Part shown: piece by piece, positions 55,217 to 64,000 of the stretch
How the letters are laid out: every line of letters begins with the position of its first letter
How positions within the stretch are numbered: position 1 is the first letter of the stretch
Assembly: GCF_900102515.1 (NCBI RefSeq)
Contig: NZ_FMVS01000002.1
Location: 186,001-250,000, forward strand
DNA length: 64,000 nt
From: Butyrivibrio sp. INlla14
Lineage (GTDB): Bacteria; Bacillota; Clostridia; Lachnospirales; Lachnospiraceae
Direction of reading: 5' to 3'
Position numbers and translations under genes: made by a program
Notes under the pieces: generated by a model
Told to the model about the DNA's origin: nothing
What the model saw: the letters and a program-made list of their open reading frames with translations, nothing else
The model's database searches: none

Positions 55217-56710
55217 TTAAAATCTAACTTGTTTCTCTACCATGCGAACAAACTCAGTATTGTTCCTGGTCTTGGAGAAGAGGTTGATACACTGGTCTAC
55301 TGCATCATCAGCCTTCATGCCATTGAAGCCCTTTCTCAGGCTATTGATAGCCGCAAGCTCTTCTGGTGTAAGAAGAAGATCCTCTCTTCTGGTACTGGAC
55401 TTAGGAATATTGATAGCAGGGAAGATTCTCTTCTCCTGAAGCTTTCTATCAAGAACCATTTCCATGTTACCAGTTCCCTTGAATTCCTCGTAGATAACAT
55501 CATCCATCTTGGAACCTGTCTCAATAAGAGCAGTTGCAAGAATTGTAAGACTTCCGCCCTCTCTCATATTTCTGGCAGCGCCAAAGAATTTCTTGGGCAT
55601 ATGAAGCGCTGCTGGGTCAAGACCACCAGAAAGTGTTCTTCCTGAAGGAGGAACAACAATATTATAGGCACGTGTAAGTCTTGTAATAGAATCAAGAAGA
55701 ATTGCTACATCCTTGCCATGTTCAACAAGGCGTTTTGCTCTCTCCATAACCATCTCTGCTACTCTCTTGTGATGCTCAGGAAGTTCATCGAAAGTTGAGT
55801 AAATAACTTCTGCGTTAGGGCCCTCGATTGACTCCTTGATATCAGTAACTTCCTCTGGTCTCTCATCGATCAGGAGAATAATAAGATGGATATTACTGTC
55901 ATTTCTAAGAATTGACTTGGCAACTTCCTTGAGAAGTGTAGTCTTACCAGCCTTAGGAGGTGATACAATCATACCTCTCTGTCCCTTACCAATAGGGCTT
56001 ATAAGATCCATGATTCTCATTGCCACAGAACTTCCAGGCTGCTCAAGCTTAATTCTGGAATTTGGGAAAATAGGTGTCATGTTCTCAAAGTTCCATCTTC
56101 CCATAGCAACTTCTGGTCTGTATCCATTTACTGAATCAAGTCTTGAAAGAGCTGCAAATTTATCAGTCTCCTTCTTGGCTCTGCATCTTCCCTTTAAGAT
56201 ATCACCAGTCTTAAGATTAAATTTTCTGATAAGGCTTGGAGCAACGTATACATCATTTTCTCCAGGAAGATAATTCTCACATCTGATGAATCCATAGCCG
56301 TCCTGCATAACTTCAAGGATACCATTTGCGTCATCACCATCTGCAAGCTCTTCTGCCTCTTCCCTTGCTCCTTCTGAAGTAGGAGCTGCATCCTTAGTCT
56401 TTTCTGGTCTGTCAACTCTTTCAGGTTTCTCAGCCTTAGGAGCCTCTTTGCGCTCAACCGCCTCACCTCTGCTAAAAGCTTCCTTGTTATTTGTCACAAC
56501 AATGTTTTTCTTCTTATGAAGTGGCTTCTTTTCCTCTGAAGCAGTCTCTTTTTCCTGAGATTCAGTCTTTTTAGCAGCTTCCTTCTCATCAAGTTCGCAC
56601 ATAAGGTCTATGATTTCAGACTTCTTAAGTGCTGTAGCGCCCTTAATGCCACGCTTTTTGGCAATGTCACGAAGGTCATTAAGTTTAAGTGTTTCGTATC
56701 TTTCTCTCAA
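55217..56710 (-). CDS. rho: Transcription termination factor Rho
   Basis: 497 residues. The N-terminal helical domain ([20 protein letters not shown]) is followed by a charged Lys/Glu/Pro-rich insert of about 75 residues, the cold-shock RNA-binding domain ([19 protein letters not shown]), Walker [15 protein letters not shown] and Walker [17 protein letters not shown]. Rho is about 420 residues in E. coli; the extra length is the insert, common in Clostridia and Actinobacteria. Confidence 0.96.
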   Translation of the reverse strand: MRERYETLKLNDLRDIAKKRGIKGATALKKSEIIDLMCELDEKEAAKKTESQEKETASEEKKPLHKKKNIVVTNNKEAFSRGEAVERKEAPKAEKPERVDRPEKTKDAAPTSEGAREEAEELADGDDANGILEVMQDGYGFIRCENYLPGENDVYVAPSLIRKFNLKTGDILKGRCRAKKETDKFAALSRLDSVNGYRPEVAMGRWNFENMTPIFPNSRIKLEQPGSSVAMRIMDLISPIGKGQRGMIVSPPKAGKTTLLKEVAKSILRNDSNIHLIILLIDERPEEVTDIKESIEGPNAEVIYSTFDELPEHHKRVAEMVMERAKRLVEHGKDVAILLDSITRLTRAYNIVVPPSGRTLSGGLDPAALHMPKKFFGAARNMREGGSLTILATALIETGSKMDDVIYEEFKGTGNMEMVLDRKLQEKRIFPAINIPKSSTRREDLLLTPEELAAINSLRKGFNGMKADDAVDQCINLFSKTRNNTEFVRMVEKQVRF

Positions 56711-56862
56711 AATATCTCCATTTCCGTGGGCAACTATCTACACCACACATAATATATAAAACTCTAGTTCAATGGGATTAATAAACGACCGCAAATCATT
56801 GCATTTGTTTAAGAACTAAAACGATATGTCTTGTGGTATATTACATCATTATTATTTTTTAG

Positions 56863-57711
56863 TCAACTATATTTTTTTATTTGTTCCAAAATATTTTCAG
56901 GAACGAACAATTTGCCCATGCCAACCCCCAGATCTATCTTGGGTTTATTGTCTCCATGGAAGTCAGATCCTCCACTTATAAGTAGGCCATGGCGCTCTGC
57001 AAGTTCCTTCATCTGTCTTTCTTCGTATGCTTCATAGGTTGAATAGATAGCTTCAAGTCCTGCAAGTCCTACCTCCATAAGACGAACTACAAGGGCTTCT
57101 AACTTAGCATCACTCATATGATATAAAACAGGGTGAGCCAGAATAGGAACTCCGCCATTTTTAACAATGGCTTCAATTGCCATTTCAGGAGTAATATTTT
57201 CTCTTGGTACATAATAGGGGCAGTCATCTCCTATGAATCTGTCAAATACTTCCTGTTTGCTTGATACATAGCCCTTTTCCAGCATGTACTTAGCAAAGTG
57301 AGCTCTTGTTATAACTGTCTTTGGAAACATCTCAGTAAGTATTTCATAGCTGATGTCTATACCTGCCTCATCACGCAGTTTCTCGCACATCTTTATATTT
57401 CTCTGGATTCTGGAATTCATGTAGGAATCGATAGTATCAAGAAACTCCTGATCCTTGTAGTTCACATAAAGACCAACTACATGGACATCTTTTCCCTCAT
57501 TTACAGTTGAAAACTCAATTCCTGGCACAAACTCCATGTCAGGATATTTTTCTTTTACGTAAGTATCTGCTCTCTCTAGCCCCTTTACCGTATCATGATC
57601 AGTAAGAGCAATCGCTGCAAGCCCCTTTTCATGGGCATAGTCCATAAGCTCTTCAACGCTAAAAGTTCCGTCAGAGCAGGTTGAATGTGTATGTAAATCT
57701 ATAGCTTTCAT
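56863..57711 (-). CDS. PHP-domain metal-dependent phosphoesterase
   Basis: 282 residues from ATG 57711 (MKAIDLHTHSTCSDGTF), with AGGAG upstream; a TTG one codon earlier is less likely. Metal ligands are seen in DLHTHSTCSDG, ALTDHDTV, VPGIEFS, PILAHPVLYH and GGSDFHGDNK. Members hydrolyse nucleoside 3',5'-bisphosphates or short oligonucleotides (YciV/RnmAM-like). It lies upstream of rho in the same direction. Confidence 0.9.
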   Translation of the reverse strand: MKAIDLHTHSTCSDGTFSVEELMDYAHEKGLAAIALTDHDTVKGLERADTYVKEKYPDMEFVPGIEFSTVNEGKDVHVVGLYVNYKDQEFLDTIDSYMNSRIQRNIKMCEKLRDEAGIDISYEILTEMFPKTVITRAHFAKYMLEKGYVSSKQEVFDRFIGDDCPYYVPRENITPEMAIEAIVKNGGVPILAHPVLYHMSDAKLEALVVRLMEVGLAGLEAIYSTYEAYEERQMKELAERHGLLISGGSDFHGDNKPKIDLGVGMGKLFVPENILEQIKKYS

Positions 57712-57778
57712 CAAATTTCTCCTATTGTCATTTATTCCCGTACTCTTCCAAATACAGAGATAAAATCAGTCTTTTTAA

Positions 57779-58585
57779 TCAAATAGCATCCAAAATAAAC
57801 CGGGCAAGACCATCATGATTGTTATCTTCACTAGTTATAACATCTGCGCTTTTCTTGACCAGGTCTGTTCCATTTATCATGGCAATTCCGCAGCCTGCTG
57901 CTTCTATCATTGAAATGTCGTTCTGTTCATCACCAGCAGCATAAGTGTTCTCTACAGGAATTCCCAAGATGTCTGCAAGTCTTTTTACTGCACTTCCCTT
58001 TCCGGCTTCTGATGGGAATATCTCCATGTAATAAGGATTAGAATACAAAAGAGTAAGTTTCCCTTTTGTAAGTTCATGAAGGGCTTTTCTAAATCTCTCC
58101 TGCTTGTCATGGTCATGAAGCTCAATTGCAATCATTTTGGAGGGAGCCGTTTTCAAATATGGCATCACATCATCTGCAACTATAAGCGGTGTCTTAATAA
58201 CCCTTCTGTAATAGTCCATGCACTCCCCATCATGTCTTGATACGATATGAGTCTCGTTATATGTATGGCAATGGATTCCATACTCCTCGGCCAGATCAAG
58301 GATCTGTGGCACCATTTCAAGAGGCACTCCCGTCTTATAAACGTATTTATCTTCATCTACGCTATATATCTCTGTTCCGTTAGAGCCGCATAAAAAACTT
58401 CCCTTAAAATCAAGTCCAAGGCCATTATAAACTGCCTTGGCAGAATCAATTGCTCTTCCTGTATTGATGCAAAAGTGGTTGCCTGCATCTGTAAATTTCC
58501 TGAGAGCCTCCATGGTTTTTGGGGTAATGACCTTGTCTTTATTAAGTAGTGTCCCATCAAGGTCGAAGAAAAAAATCTTACTCAC
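57779..58585 (-). CDS. HAD-superfamily (Cof-type) phosphatase
   Basis: 268 residues. Motif I is FFFDLDGTLLNKD, motif III/IV region is YAAGDEQNDISMIEAAG, and the large cap domain is of the Cof/YidA kind. Such enzymes dephosphorylate sugar phosphates or similar small substrates. Confidence 0.92.
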   Translation of the reverse strand: MSKIFFFDLDGTLLNKDKVITPKTMEALRKFTDAGNHFCINTGRAIDSAKAVYNGLGLDFKGSFLCGSNGTEIYSVDEDKYVYKTGVPLEMVPQILDLAEEYGIHCHTYNETHIVSRHDGECMDYYRRVIKTPLIVADDVMPYLKTAPSKMIAIELHDHDKQERFRKALHELTKGKLTLLYSNPYYMEIFPSEAGKGSAVKRLADILGIPVENTYAAGDEQNDISMIEAAGCGIAMINGTDLVKKSADVITSEDNNHDGLARFILDAI

Positions 58586-58650
58586 GAAAATATAAAATCT
58601 CCAATCATAATTTGTGTCAGTACGCTAATTGCTGCCTATAAACGAACAAA

Positions 58651-58683
58651 GTCTTTACCTGCTGTTTCAAAACAGGTAAAGAC
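58651..58683 (-). terminator. Hairpin terminator after the acidic small protein gene
   Basis: GTCTTTACCTG pairs perfectly with CAGGTAAAGAC around an 11-nt loop and is followed by a T-rich stretch on the minus strand. It would end the ppx-ppk-maf transcript. Confidence 0.75.
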
Positions 58684-58704
58684 CAAATAGCAAAACAATA
58701 GGCG

Positions 58705-58959
58705 TCATCCCTCAACTATAAGGTATCTGCCATCTCCAATATCAAAAACCTCATCGGCATCAAGCACATTGCTGCCTTCCGTATCAACTCCGGTCTCCTC
58801 AAAATATTCTTCTACCTCATCGACACCATCGACAACCACAGCCATACAGTCCTCAAGGAAGGCCTCGGCCTCCTCCATATTCGATGCTACATCCTCAGGG
58901 AAAAGCTGACCCTGATTCTCCAAAAAACATCTAAGAACTGCTTCATCATATTCGTGCAT
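58705..58959 (-). CDS. Small acidic protein of unknown function
   Basis: 84 residues, about one quarter Asp/Glu, no membrane span. It ends VFDIGDGRYLIVEG. It is the last gene of the ppx-ppk-maf row, 21 bp after maf. I do not recognise a family. Confidence 0.65.
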   Translation of the reverse strand: MHEYDEAVLRCFLENQGQLFPEDVASNMEEAEAFLEDCMAVVVDGVDEVEEYFEETGVDTEGSNVLDADEVFDIGDGRYLIVEG

Positions 58960-58980
58960 AAAAAGTCCTCCGTAACTTCT

Positions 58981-59568
58981 TTATAATAGCCGTAATTTCT
59001 GCATTTCGTGATAGAGCCTCGCTATTGGAAGTCCAACAACATTATAGTAATCGCCTCTGATACCATTTATAAAGATTGCAAACTGTCCCTGGACTCCGTA
59101 GCCTCCTGCCTTGTCGTCCGGTTCTCCTGTAGCAACATAGTCAAGTATCTCCTGCTCTGTCATAGGTGCTACATCCACAAAGGTTTCCTCGTGGAAGGTA
59201 AAGCTCTTTTCCTTGCCCTCTTCATCTGTGTAGAAGCATGTAACTCCAGTAAACACGGAATGGGCATTTCCTGATAAGTTCCTTATCATATCCGCAGCGT
59301 CGTTGCGGTTCTTGGGTTTTCCAAGCACTTTACGATTATATGATACAACGGTGTCTGCGCCGATTACAACTAGTCTATCTGTATCATTCGTTAAAATTTT
59401 GTGAAAAATCTCGGAAGCTTTTTGAAAAGACAACTCCTCAACAATCTTACTTGGATCATCGGAGTTTATTATCTCCTCTCCCTGTGCAGGGATAACTTCG
59501 TACTCCGGGATTACCTTTGAAAGCAGCTCTTTTCTTCTAGGAGATCCCGATGCTAAAACATATCTCAT
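58981..59568 (-). CDS. maf: Maf-like nucleotide pyrophosphatase
   Basis: 195 residues. LASGSPRRKELLSKVIPEYE is the Maf signature, with VIGADTVVSYNRKVLGKP and GGYGVQGQFAIFINGIRGDY later. Maf proteins hydrolyse non-canonical nucleoside triphosphates such as dTTP/UTP analogues or m7GTP. It lies 13 bp after the ppk gene. Confidence 0.95.
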   Translation of the reverse strand: MRYVLASGSPRRKELLSKVIPEYEVIPAQGEEIINSDDPSKIVEELSFQKASEIFHKILTNDTDRLVVIGADTVVSYNRKVLGKPKNRNDAADMIRNLSGNAHSVFTGVTCFYTDEEGKEKSFTFHEETFVDVAPMTEQEILDYVATGEPDDKAGGYGVQGQFAIFINGIRGDYYNVVGLPIARLYHEMQKLRLL

Positions 59569-59581
59569 ATCTTTCTTTCCT

Positions 59582-61741
59582 TTAAACCTTCATTTCCGGT
59601 ATAAACACCCTTGAATTCTGAGTGCTTAAAACCTTAGAATTTCGAACAGCTTCATCTCCAAACTGTTTCTGGGAATTAACCCTTTCTGATGCATCAAGCT
59701 TCTTATTATCAACCTTGATATAATTGCCATTTTCGTCCATAACATGAGCCTTGTCGGTATCTGCAAGCTCAACTGACAAAATGTGCCATAGTTTCTCACG
59801 CAGTTTCTCATTCTCAACAGGGAAAAGAATCTCCACGCGCCTTTCCAGGTTTCGCGGCATCCAGTCCGCGCTACTTGCGTAGTACTCAGGAATTCCGCCA
59901 TTTTCAAAATAGAATATCCTGCTATGTTCAAGGTAATTGCCAACTATTGATCTGACTGTGATATTCTCACTAACTCCGGGAATTCCTGTCCTAAGACAGC
60001 ATATACCTCTTACTATAAGATCAATCTTAACTCCCATTGAGCTTGCCTTGTAGAGCTCCGCAATAACATCCTTGTGGCATATTGAATTCATCTTGGCAAT
60101 GATTCTTGCGCTCTCACCATTTTTAGCATGCTCTTCTTCTCTTTTTATAAGGTCAATTATCCTGTCCTTGAGCCATAAAGGTGCCAGGGAGAGTTTATTC
60201 CAGCCAAGAGGTTCAGAATATCCTGAGAGCATATTAAACACAGCTGTAGCGTCCTCGCCAAATGCGGGAGCACAGGTAAAAAGACCTACATCTGTATACT
60301 GCTTGGCTGTGGAATCATTGTAGTTACCAGTAGCAAGATGAACATATCTCTTTATTCCGTCATCTTCTCTTCTGACAACAAGAGTAATCTTACAGTGGGT
60401 CTTAAGGCCAACAAGTCCATAGATAACGTGACATCCGGCTTTTTCAAGCATCTTGGCCCAGACTATATTGTTTTCCTCATCAAATCTGGCCTTGAGCTCA
60501 ACTAGAACAGTCACCTGTTTGCCATTGTCAGCTGCCTTGGCCAGGGCTGCAATGATAGGCGAATTACCACTTACTCTGTAAAGAGTCTGCTTGATAGCCA
60601 GTACATCCGGGTCTACAGCAGCTCTTTCTACAAACTTGACGACATTTTCAAAGGTCTCATAGGGGTGATGCATCAGAATATCGCCCTTACTGATGACTTC
60701 AAATATATTGTCGTCCTGCTCAAACTCAGGTACTGGTGCAGGAGCATTATACCTGTGTTCTTTTAGATGGTCAAATCCCTCAAGCTTATACATCTTCATA
60801 AGAAAAGTCAGATCCAGCGGCCCGTCTATGTTATAAATCTCATTTTCTTCAACATTTAGTTCATCAGTAATGAGCTTTAAAAGCTTTTTATTTATGCCAG
60901 CTTCAACTTCAAGTCTAATTGCCTGCCCCCACTGACGGCGTTTTATCTGTTTTTCAATCTCTTTTAAAAGATCCTCCGCCTCATCCTCGTCAATAGACAG
61001 ATCGGCATTTCTACCAACTCTGTAGGGCGAACTTGTAATAACATCATAGTTTAAAAAGAGCCTTGAAATATTCTTCTGTATTATATCCTCCAAAAAGATA
61101 ACCTTGCGGACAGAATCTTCACCGCCGTTTCCAGGTATTTCAAGAACTCTTGGAAGTACGTTTGGGACCTGCACGGTAGCAAAATCGACGTCATCTTTGC
61201 CCTCTTTTTTCTTAAGAAGAGCTGCTATATTCAAGGTCTTATTTCTGATAAGAGGAAATGGCCTTGAGGAATCGACAGCCATCGGTGTCAGAACAGGATA
61301 CACAAATTCATCAAAATACCTGTCCACATACTCCCTGTCTTTACCTATAAGATCTTCTGCCTTGCAGATCATAAGCCCATTTGCCAAAAGAGCTGGCACA
61401 AGCTCTTTATTGTAGATCTCATACTGCTTGTCTACAAAGTCATGAACATGCCTTAGAACCTCTTCAAGCTGCTCAGTAGCTGTCATGCCAGCTATATCAA
61501 GCTTTTTGTAATCTGCATTTATCATGTCTTTGAGGGATGCAACTCTGACCATAAAAAATTCATCAAGATTGCTGGCAGAGATGCTTAGAAACTTAAGTTT
61601 CTCAAATAAAGGATTATCAGAATCCTCAGCCTCTGACAGGACTCTTTCATTAAACTTAAGCCAGCTAAGCTCCCTGTTTATGTAGTATTTAGGATTTTCA
61701 AAATCTGCACTTTTTTTGTTTTTCTCTTTTATCTTTGCCAT
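59582..61741 (-). CDS. ppk1: Polyphosphate kinase 1
   Basis: 719 residues, normal length. The N-terminus (INRELSWLKFNERVLSEAED) and the phosphorylated-His region (LVGLKTHCKITLVVRREDDG) with YVHLATGNYNDSTAKQYTDV are typical PPK1. It polymerises the ATP gamma-phosphate into polyphosphate. The Ppx/GppA gene lies 18 bp upstream in the same operon, an arrangement that links synthesis and breakdown. Confidence 0.96.
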   Translation of the reverse strand: MAKIKEKNKKSADFENPKYYINRELSWLKFNERVLSEAEDSDNPLFEKLKFLSISASNLDEFFMVRVASLKDMINADYKKLDIAGMTATEQLEEVLRHVHDFVDKQYEIYNKELVPALLANGLMICKAEDLIGKDREYVDRYFDEFVYPVLTPMAVDSSRPFPLIRNKTLNIAALLKKKEGKDDVDFATVQVPNVLPRVLEIPGNGGEDSVRKVIFLEDIIQKNISRLFLNYDVITSSPYRVGRNADLSIDEDEAEDLLKEIEKQIKRRQWGQAIRLEVEAGINKKLLKLITDELNVEENEIYNIDGPLDLTFLMKMYKLEGFDHLKEHRYNAPAPVPEFEQDDNIFEVISKGDILMHHPYETFENVVKFVERAAVDPDVLAIKQTLYRVSGNSPIIAALAKAADNGKQVTVLVELKARFDEENNIVWAKMLEKAGCHVIYGLVGLKTHCKITLVVRREDDGIKRYVHLATGNYNDSTAKQYTDVGLFTCAPAFGEDATAVFNMLSGYSEPLGWNKLSLAPLWLKDRIIDLIKREEEHAKNGESARIIAKMNSICHKDVIAELYKASSMGVKIDLIVRGICCLRTGIPGVSENITVRSIVGNYLEHSRIFYFENGGIPEYYASSADWMPRNLERRVEILFPVENEKLREKLWHILSVELADTDKAHVMDENGNYIKVDNKKLDASERVNSQKQFGDEAVRNSKVLSTQNSRVFIPEMKV

Positions 61742-61759
61742 AAATAACCCCTCGATTTC

Positions 61760-63307
61760 TTATAGCATTTTCTTTTGCCTGATTACTGGTCTTATACCAA
61801 ATACTTCCTCGAAAAAGGCTGCTCTGTTGTTAAAAAGTCCCTTTTCAAGAGTAATATCTGCCTTGGTATCAACAGTAATAACAAGCTCATCATCCTCAAG
61901 TTTTACCTTGACATCTCTAAATTTCTGTTTGTGAGTTCTGTCAAGGCCGTTGGCGGCTCTAAGTATCGCAGTTAGTTTGGCAACTCTCAGATAATCTTCT
62001 CTTGAGATCCCTTCCATATAACGACTAGGTGAGCCAAAATACTCAAACTCTTCGTGATTATACCTGACAATATTAGCAACCATCAGTCTTTCCAAATGGG
62101 AAAGCCCTATGATCTCCGTAGACATTATGATGTTATAAGAACAATCCCCCAGGTATACTACGCTTATATACTTGCCACAATCATGAAGGATAGTTGCAAT
62201 CTGTAAAAGAAGTCTGTCTCTTTTTCCAAGTCCATGAAGCTCTTTAGTATTATCAAAGATTGTAAGGGCAATCTTTTGAAGGGTTTCTCTTCTGGACTTA
62301 CTGCCCATGAATCTCTTGGAAATGTTCTGGGCACAAGCCACAATGTCCTGTTCAAAGTCATGTGGCGACTTGATAAAATTCTTACGCTCTGCGTATTCGT
62401 AAGCAATGCCATCGCAGAGTGTGATACCTGGAGCCCAGATATTAGAAGCATTTGTGGCATCAAGGATACACTTTATAAGAACTCCGGATACATACAATAG
62501 AGGGACATTATCCTCTGGAATATTCAGCTTTTTAGCTACTACAATGTCACTTACCTGATTGGCCTGAGATAGGAAACCTAAATATTCCTGAGTTGTTATA
62601 TAGCCATCGCTCTTTCCCTCCTTGCTAAATCTCTGCACAAGAGGAGAAACATAGTCATCTATAACTATTATGTTGTCTATTGAGTTGTCCTTCAGGTATA
62701 GCTTGGAAAAAACAGATAGCTGGGAATTTACCAACTCTGAGACCAGCTCCATATACTTAAGCCTCGGAGCATGAACAAGCTCCATGGTGGTATGGATCCT
62801 GAGCACACCAGTCTTTAGGTTCTGAGTTGCCACAAGGGTATCCTTTTCGAAAAGAGATATCTGAATGCTGCCACCACCAATATCTACAATGGCTGTTGGC
62901 TTTGCAATGATTTCTTTAAAGAAGCCGTGTTTAAGGGCAATAGATTTATAGTCAAGGAACCTCTGCTCGGAGTTGCTTAAAATATCGATTCTGATACCTG
63001 TTCTCTGCTGAATAAGGTCGCGCACTACCTCAATATCTCTGGTCTCTCTGACAGCACTAGTACCATAGGCCTGATAATGTGTCACGCCATAGCTCTTCAT
63101 GATCTGTCTGAAATCCAGAAGAATCCTTATCATCTCTTCTACATGTCTGTGTGAGATCCTGCCGGTAGCATAGGTCTCACTACCAAGGTCCATTCGGTGC
63201 CTTACATAGTCAAGCTCTCTGACGCCATTTTTATGGGAAAGCTCAAAAACTTTTAGCGCCATTTCATAGGATCCCACGTCAATTGCAGCAAAAACCTCTC
63301 CTGTCAT
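61760..63307 (-). CDS. ppx: Ppx/GppA exopolyphosphatase-family protein with HD domain
   Basis: 515 residues. The actin-like fold has AAIDVGSYEMALKVFEL (phosphate loop 1) and AIVDIGGGSIQISLFEK (loop 2). The C-terminal half has an HD motif (TILHDCGKYISVVYL). It degrades polyphosphate and/or (p)ppGpp. Its ATG is the start of the ppx-ppk-maf row. Confidence 0.94.
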   Translation of the reverse strand: MTGEVFAAIDVGSYEMALKVFELSHKNGVRELDYVRHRMDLGSETYATGRISHRHVEEMIRILLDFRQIMKSYGVTHYQAYGTSAVRETRDIEVVRDLIQQRTGIRIDILSNSEQRFLDYKSIALKHGFFKEIIAKPTAIVDIGGGSIQISLFEKDTLVATQNLKTGVLRIHTTMELVHAPRLKYMELVSELVNSQLSVFSKLYLKDNSIDNIIVIDDYVSPLVQRFSKEGKSDGYITTQEYLGFLSQANQVSDIVVAKKLNIPEDNVPLLYVSGVLIKCILDATNASNIWAPGITLCDGIAYEYAERKNFIKSPHDFEQDIVACAQNISKRFMGSKSRRETLQKIALTIFDNTKELHGLGKRDRLLLQIATILHDCGKYISVVYLGDCSYNIIMSTEIIGLSHLERLMVANIVRYNHEEFEYFGSPSRYMEGISREDYLRVAKLTAILRAANGLDRTHKQKFRDVKVKLEDDELVITVDTKADITLEKGLFNNRAAFFEEVFGIRPVIRQKKML

Positions 63308-63429
63308 ATTTGCCCCTCAATGAATAAATATTCCCCGGTGGTATAAACTGATCTTGAAAATGAATCCCACCACCTCACTTATAACGTTAATTAATTGATG
63401 TATTTCGTGCCGATATTATAGTCGTTTGT

Positions 63430-64000
63430 TTAATAGTTTCCGAGGATTTTGAGCATTTTGGCTTCCTCGCGAAGGCCACGGAGTGCATTCTTGACTGCAC
63501 TGTCAGCAAGGTTGCCCTCGAAATCTATAAAGAAGCGGTATTCCCAGTCCTTATCCTCGATTGGACGGGATTCAATCTTAGTCATATTAAGGTTATTGTA
63601 TATAAAATGAGACATCATGTGGTAAAGACTACCAGCCTCGTGTGGAATTTCCATGCAGATGCTGACCTTATGAGCATCCTTAAGAAATACCTTGCGATTA
63701 GTAACAATAATAAAGCGGGTAGAATTAGAATCCGCCTGATTTATTCCCTCTTCCAGTATTTCAAGTCCATAGACCTTTGCTGCAAGAGCACTGGCAATTG
63801 CAGCCTGTGATTTATCTTTATCCTGGGCAACCTTCCTGGCTGCGAAAGCATTGTTCTTCATACTGATCTGCTCAAAATGACTGTGCTCAGACAAAAATCT
63901 GGCGCTCTGCATAAGGGACTGCGGGTGAGAATAAACTCTTTTTATGTCAGAGAGCTTAGTTCCTGGAACGCCCAAAAGGCAGTGCCTGATAGGAATAATC
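63430..64000 (-). CDS. pheA: Prephenate dehydratase with ACT domain (5' end beyond window)
   Basis: The frame is open to the window edge, so the N-terminus is missing. The catalytic TRF motif is in ADSNSTRFIIVTN and the ACT regulatory part has the ESRP motif (MTKIESRPIEDKDWEYRFF). It converts prephenate to phenylpyruvate in phenylalanine biosynthesis. Whether a chorismate mutase domain precedes it cannot be seen. Confidence 0.92.
   Translation of the reverse strand, partial: IIPIRHCLLGVPGTKLSDIKRVYSHPQSLMQSARFLSEHSHFEQISMKNNAFAARKVAQDKDKSQAAIASALAAKVYGLEILEEGINQADSNSTRFIIVTNRKVFLKDAHKVSICMEIPHEAGSLYHMMSHFIYNNLNMTKIESRPIEDKDWEYRFFIDFEGNLADSAVKNALRGLREEAKMLKILGNY

Overview
The window comes from an AT-rich Firmicute chromosome, most likely a rumen or gut Lachnospiraceae (Butyrivibrio/Pseudobutyrivibrio type). 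This is inferred from the Tn1549/CD1107-1115-type conjugative element genes, a YesM/YesN plus CUT1 sugar ABC system, Fe-S type serine dehydratase and a Rho factor with a long low-complexity insert. No species can be named from sequence alone. No rRNA, tRNA or CRISPR array was seen.

Left third (1-14,160): a large tyrosine recombinase runs off the left edge on the minus strand. Next come a decayed IS66 transposase fragment and a minus-strand surface-polysaccharide operon (about 13,320 down to 2,515). The operon has three or more family-2 glycosyltransferases, FdtA/FdtB-type enzymes and a GNAT for a dTDP-3-acetamido-3,6-dideoxyhexose, two methyltransferase-like proteins, a fucosyltransferase-like protein, a Wzx-type flippase and a membrane acyltransferase. 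Two switches appear built into it. A tract of exactly 15 GACA units lies in the 5' end of the acyltransferase reading frame and currently puts its ATG out of frame. At the operon head, next to a serine recombinase gene, two dyad sites with matching GT cores in inverted orientation flank a 180-bp segment holding a strong extended -10 promoter that now points away from the operon.

Middle (14,160-31,800): a conjugation module transcribed leftwards. It encodes RepA-like initiator, PcfB/DUF3801, VirD4 coupling ATPase, Maff2 pilin-like protein, VirB6/TrbL-like protein, PrgI, VirB4, an NlpC/P60 hydrolase (CD1108), DUF4315, CD1107, an ArdC/LtrC-like protein, MobC and a MobP-type relaxase, headed by Xre and small regulator genes. 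With the tyrosine recombinase at the far left, the simplest reading is one integrative and conjugative element carrying the polysaccharide operon as cargo.

Right of the element (32,400-42,200) is a patchwork of single accessory genes. Many resemble resistance functions: two GNATs, an ANT(6)-like nucleotidyltransferase, an ABC-F protein with an attenuator and a premature amber codon, a macrolide-type glycosyltransferase and a metallo-beta-lactamase-fold protein. It also has visible wreckage: a flavin-reductase fragment and a chemoreceptor with its middle deleted.

From 42,200 to the right edge is ordinary chromosome: a frameshifted leucine-rich-repeat surface protein beside a class B sortase, serine dehydratase subunits, a two-component system with a sugar ABC transporter, a repeat-rich membrane protein, a LysM protein, Rho, PHP and HAD hydrolases, Maf, polyphosphate kinase and Ppx/GppA, and the 3' part of a prephenate dehydratase gene.
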